The notes under the pieces were generated by a model. It saw nothing but the letters and a program-made list of their open reading frames with translations, was not told where the DNA came from and did no database searches. Of a DNA stretch of 9,396 nucleotides, positions 7,701-9,396 are shown one piece after another (within the stretch, counting starts at the first letter, position 1; each line of letters opens with the position of its first letter). The translations under genes were made by a program, and so were the position numbers. This DNA is from Rhizobiaceae bacterium UBA1291 (GTDB lineage: Bacteria > Pseudomonadota > Alphaproteobacteria > Rhizobiales > Rhizobiaceae), in the NCBI GenBank assembly GCA_002307905.1, contig DBUL01000247.1, forward strand, positions 1 to 9,396. The letters run 5' to 3'.

Positions 7701-8099
7701 ATCATCATGACCTCCATCGCCATGTCGGCCGGCATGCTGCCGTCGGCGCTCGGCGTTGGCGAAGGCGGATCGTTCCGCTCGCCAATGGCGACTGCGGTGA
7801 TCGGCGGCATCATCGTCTCCACGGTCATGAGCCTGCTGGTCGTGCCGGCCTTCTTCCTGATCATGGACGACCTGTCGCGCCTGCTCGGCTGGGTGTTCGG
7901 CCGGTTGGTCGGCAAGAAGGAGGAGGAAGTGCAGGCACTCTCTCCTGAGACGCTGACGGAAATTTCCGTGAAGAACAGCGCAACGCTCTCGACCATCGAG
8001 GAGCGCCTCGCTTCGGTGGAGAAACGTCTGCCGGAGACGCCGCGCAAGGGTGGCGAGAGCGCCAAGCTCATCTCCCTGCCGCCACTCGCGGCGGAATAG
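4773..8099 (+). CDS. RND-family efflux pump permease (AcrB/HAE1-like)
   Basis: The inner-membrane proton-driven pump, 1108 residues (AcrB is 1049). TM1 (about 10-30) leads into the first porter domain ('FPNIDVPIVAITVTQSGASPAELETQVTKEIEDAV'). The TM2-TM6 block starts near 335. The intramembrane proton-relay aspartates D399 and D400 lie in 'GILVDDAIVEIENI', and K943 in 'MGIVTKNAILLVDF' matches the essential TM10 lysine of AcrB. The second half begins with TM7 near 521 and 'PGSFLPPEDAG' (544-554). These residues indicate a functional pump of the hydrophobe/amphiphile type rather than a heavy-metal type; the substrate is not predictable. After the last membrane segment there is a charged cytoplasmic tail (about 1047-1108) with a possible short amphipathic helix 'TLSTIEERLASVEKRL'. 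GAGAGGA (4762-4768) is the ribosome site, and the gene follows the adaptor by 13 bases in one operon. Confidence 0.95.
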   Translation: MNFSAWSIRNPVAPILAFILLMVVGLQSFFALPITRFPNIDVPIVAITVTQSGASPAELETQVTKEIEDAVASITGVDELGSTVTDGRSQTTVMFRMEVPTEQAVQDVKDAIDRIRGDLPASVDEPIVSKIDVEGAAIQTFAVTSPNMAIEELSWFVDDTVKRALQGQPGIGRIDRFGGAEREIRVELNPDRLDAFSITAADVNRQLRGTNIDLGSGRGQVAGAEQAIRTLGDARDVTSLANTTIALSGGRFVTLSDLGTVKDTYEEQKSFSEFNGKPVVTFAVYRAKGASEVSVAETVATSLDQVRAENPDVQIELINDSVYFTYGNYEAAMHTLIEGAILAVIVVFLFLRNWRATLISAVALPLSAIPTFWVMDMLGFSLNLVSFLALTLATGILVDDAIVEIENIARHIKLGKTPYRAAIEAADEIGLAVIATTFTIIAVFVPVSFMPGIPGQYFIQFGLTVAFSVFFSLMVARLITPLMAAYLMRAEDGMDDHHDNDSAFMKGYTRLVRSTTTHWYARYATLIGAFAFLVASVMLLAQVPGSFLPPEDAGRITLSIELPPNVTLAETERRTDAIYDAVKDLDGVESVFVLGGASPKGDMELRRASVTLNLVRIDHSLVTTIVNKGFGGLPLIGQFLPKIEETGRTRPQWEIEEEVFAKLRPIADIRVMKLNDRGDRDISFNFLSKNEEELNEAAAILEAKLRTVPELANVSADGALPRPELQIRPRKDEAARLGITPQQIAETVRVATIGDVDAALTKIALDGRLIPIRVQAMLDFRTDLAAIRALKVQTASGATVPLSSVADIDYSEGVSSIKRNNRSRVVTIGSDLPQGVALDTATAAFRAAVDEAEIPASVRLVESGDTKVQREMQESFVNAMLLGLLLVLTVLILLFKDVIQPFTILLSLPLAIGGVAVALIITNNALSMPVLIGILMLMGIVTKNAILLVDFAIEMRHQGMARIEAMVEAGRKRARPIIMTSIAMSAGMLPSALGVGEGGSFRSPMATAVIGGIIVSTVMSLLVVPAFFLIMDDLSRLLGWVFGRLVGKKEEEVQALSPETLTEISVKNSATLSTIEERLASVEKRLPETPRKGGESAKLISLPPLAAE

Positions 8100-8117
8100 A
8101 CCACGGGACGGGCAAGC

Positions 8118-8145
8118 AGAGCCGGGCATTCGCCCGGCTTTCTTC
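8118..8145 (+). terminator. Rho-independent terminator of the RND operon
   Basis: AGCCGGGC (8120-8127) pairs perfectly with GCCCGGCT (8132-8139) around the loop ATTC, followed by a short T-rich run (TTCTT). It lies about 20 bases after the pump stop codon. The T-tract is modest, so efficiency may be moderate. Confidence 0.8.
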
Positions 8146-8192
8146 CAGGTTCGATGCAGATTTCCCGCAAAATCGACGTTTCCGGCAAAGTG

Positions 8193-8208
8193 ATTGATCG
8201 AAATCAAT
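8193..8208. promoter_or_regulatory. FNR/FixK-type operator (anaerobox)
   Basis: ATTGATCGAAATCAAT is a perfect 6+6 inverted repeat around CGAA and contains the full TTGAT-N4-ATCAA consensus (8194-8207) of FNR, FixK, DNR and NnrR regulators. It lies on the upstream side of the Crp/Fnr-family gene and downstream of the RND terminator, so that gene is the obvious target. Confidence 0.8.
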
Positions 8209-8228
8209 TCACCCGCTCCTGCCCTTGC

Positions 8229-8234
8229 CTATCG
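8229..8234 (+). promoter_or_regulatory. Candidate -10 element paired with the FNR-type operator
   Basis: CTATCG matches four of six positions of the alphaproteobacterial -10 CTATAT. Transcription from about 8241 would place the operator centre (8200.5) near -41, the class II activator position used by FNR-type proteins. No separate -35 is needed in that arrangement. Called from spacing and motif only. Confidence 0.4.
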
Positions 8235-8484
8235 TTGATCTGCTGAGGAACAAGTGAAGTGAGGTTGGTTTCTTGGCCAGGGAGCGAAACGGGACTTAAG
8301 TAGCAAGTTCCACCCTTTCCGGCCATGGGACCGCCCGAGTTGCGTGACGGATGGAGTGCCGCGCGCGGCATGGGGGATCTGTCGGGCCGCGCAAGATCAA
8401 GGCGTCAGCCCCAGCCTGCTTCACCGTTTTTCGCTGATACTGGCCAACGCGCTCCGCCAGGAACGCAATCTGGAGCCGAAGATC

Positions 8485-9168
8485 GTGAACAAGATTTTGA
8501 AATTGAACACACGCGACAAGAACACTCTGCTCAGGACGCCCTTCATGTCATCGCTCGGTGCGAGCGCGCAGACGCGCATGCTCGAGATCGCAACGGTCAT
8601 GAATTACGAGGCGCGGGACATTCTTTTTCGCGAAGGCGAGGGGGCGGAATATTTTTACTGCGTGCTGAACGGCTATGTCAGGCTGTTCCGGCTGAACAAG
8701 GACGGTCGCGAAGCGGATATCCGCATCTGCGGCCCCGGCGACACATTCGCTGAATGCCTGCTGGCGATGGGCGAGCAGTATCTCTACAATTCGCAGGCCG
8801 CCGAGACCATCACGGTCGCGCGCTTCGAACTCCAGAAGGTACGCGCCCTGGCCGAACAGGAGAAGGACGTGGCCAAGGCCATCATTCAGTGCCTGTCGAG
8901 CCACCTGCGCAACACCATGGACTGCATTGCCAACGACCGGCTGCAGACAGCCCCGCAGCGTGTCGCCCACTACTTGCTCGACAATTGCCCGCAGGAGGGC
9001 AGTTCAGCCTCAATCCGCCTGCCTTTTCAGAAGAGCCTGCTCGCCGGCAAGCTCGGTCTTGCACCGGAAGCGCTGTCGCGGGCCTTCTCTTCGCTCCGTC
9101 GCGCCGGCGTGACGGTCCGCGGCCGGATCGTCCAGATCGCCGACATCAGCGCACTAAAACAGATCTGA
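8485..9168 (+). CDS. Crp/Fnr-family transcriptional regulator, DNR/NnrR-like (no Fe-S cysteines)
   Basis: A DNA-binding regulator of 227 residues from the GTG at 8485. The effector beta-roll runs from about 22 to 125 ('ARDILFREGEGAEYFYCVLNGYVRLFRL', 'GREADIRICGPGDTFAECLLAMG'), the dimerisation helix from about 126 to 152, and the winged helix from 155 to 220. The recognition helix 'APEALSRAF' (193-201) has E195, S198 and R199, matching the ExxSR residues by which FNR reads TTGAT-N4-ATCAA. The N-terminal Cys cluster of FNR is absent; cysteines at 59, 82, 91, 136, 147 and 168 are scattered, so sensing by a 4Fe-4S cluster of the FNR type is unlikely. GGAG (8472-8475) lies nine bases before this GTG and the length suits the family. 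An in-frame GTG at 8344 would add 47 residues with no good ribosome site. The regulator may act on its own promoter through the operator at 8193-8208. The signal (NO, heme, redox or other) is not visible. Confidence 0.85.
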   Translation: MNKILKLNTRDKNTLLRTPFMSSLGASAQTRMLEIATVMNYEARDILFREGEGAEYFYCVLNGYVRLFRLNKDGREADIRICGPGDTFAECLLAMGEQYLYNSQAAETITVARFELQKVRALAEQEKDVAKAIIQCLSSHLRNTMDCIANDRLQTAPQRVAHYLLDNCPQEGSSASIRLPFQKSLLAGKLGLAPEALSRAFSSLRRAGVTVRGRIVQIADISALKQI

Positions 9169-9207
9169 TCCACATCCTCGCCAAGAACGACAGGGACGGG
9201 CGAGCCC

Positions 9208-9396
9208 TCAAAGCCCGCCTGTTTCCTTGAGGAAACGGACGATCTCCTCGATCCCCTCCCCGCGCTTCATGTCGGCGAACACGAAGGGCTTCGCGCCACG
9301 CATCCGTCCGGCATCGCCCTCCATCACGTCAAGGTCGACGCCGACATAGGGCGCGAGATCCTTCTTGTTGATCACCAGCAAATCGGAGCGCGTGAT
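9208..9396 (-). CDS. ureG: Urease accessory GTPase UreG, C-terminal fragment (cut by window edge)
   Basis: Reading the minus strand from the right edge gives 62 residues ending at TGA (9208-9210). It begins '[19 protein letters not shown]' and continues through '[26 protein letters not shown]'. This is the characteristic UreG C-terminus: NKKD (9358-9369) is the guanine-specificity NKxD motif, and 'RMRG..PFVF...K.GEG...I..F' is conserved in the family. UreG is a SIMIBI GTPase of about 200 residues that works with UreD, UreF and UreE to load nickel into urease in the cytoplasm. The first two thirds, including the P-loop, lie beyond the window. The gene converges on the Crp/Fnr gene with a 39-base gap and no clear terminator between them. 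It suggests a urease cluster to the right. Confidence 0.93.
   Translation of the reverse strand: MTRSDLLVINKKDLAPYVGVDLDVMEGDAGRMRGAKPFVFADMKRGEGIEEIVRFLKETGGL

Larger units (their letters stand above)
8146..8484 (+). other. Intergenic/leader region of the Crp/Fnr regulator
   Basis: About 340 bases between the RND terminator and the preferred regulator start. It contains the FNR-type operator (8193-8208), a candidate -10 element (8229-8234) and a long leader. The leader has a 12-base perfect palindrome GCCGCGCGCGGC (8358-8369) whose right part can alternatively pair with GCCGCGC (8386-8392). If the regulator instead starts at the GTG at 8344, the last 140 bases would be coding; third-position G/C there is roughly 70%, lower than in the gene body, which leaves this open. 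Confidence 0.5.

Noticed and set aside
6759..8207. A 482-codon open frame on the minus strand opposite the RND pump
   Set aside because: It is antisense to a clear AcrB-like coding sequence; the composition (Asp, His, Gln, Arg-rich) and lack of domains are typical of high-GC antisense shadows.
8325..8753. A 142-codon + strand open frame beginning ATG at 8325
   Set aside because: It overlaps the Crp/Fnr gene in another frame; only the regulator frame contains recognisable cNMP-binding and helix-turn-helix motifs.
9221..9236. Hairpin GTTTCC-TTGA-GGAAAC as a terminator for the Crp/Fnr gene
   Set aside because: It is short and AT-rich with no T-tract, and lies within the ureG coding end, where the bases encode conserved-looking residues.

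Overview
The window is GC-rich (roughly 60% or more), densely packed chromosomal DNA. It looks like an alphaproteobacterium of the Rhizobiales, probably Rhizobiaceae-like. The grounds are the protein families, the strong G/C preference at third codon positions, -10 elements resembling CTATAT, an FNR/FixK-type operator, and a urease accessory gene beside a transporter block. This is judged from the sequence alone; no database search was run.

Left block (1-3262): a tightly overlapping operon running rightwards. It holds a small DUF559-type nuclease-fold gene, two paralogous SsuC/TauC-type ABC permeases joined by ATGA stop/start overlaps, and a periplasmic NMT1/THI5-like binding protein. A strong intrinsic terminator follows. 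The ATPase that should energise the importer is not here and is probably upstream of position 1. The binding-protein type suggests a pyrimidine-like or other small heterocyclic substrate, but the sequence does not prove this.

Middle block (3263-8145): a 300-bp control region contains a potential three-way-junction structure, a 12-bp direct repeat spaced by 22 bp, and a candidate sigma-70 promoter. It leads into a two-gene RND efflux operon (membrane-fusion protein, then a 1108-residue inner-membrane pump). The operon has no outer-membrane channel gene and no adjacent TetR-type repressor, and it ends in a second intrinsic terminator.

Right block (8146-9396): a Crp/Fnr-family regulator that lacks the FNR iron-sulfur cysteine cluster but keeps the ExxSR recognition-helix residues. 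Upstream of it is a perfect TTGAT-N4-ATCAA operator, placed about 41 bp before a likely transcription start, as expected for FNR-type activation or autoregulation. Convergent to it on the minus strand is the C-terminal part of ureG, cut by the window edge.

Most of the window is recognisable transport and regulatory content. I saw no CRISPR array, mobile element, tRNA or rRNA, and no clearly new multi-gene system. The most unusual points are the nuclease-fold gene coupled to an ABC importer, the structured element with phased repeats before the RND operon, and the FNR-box architecture.
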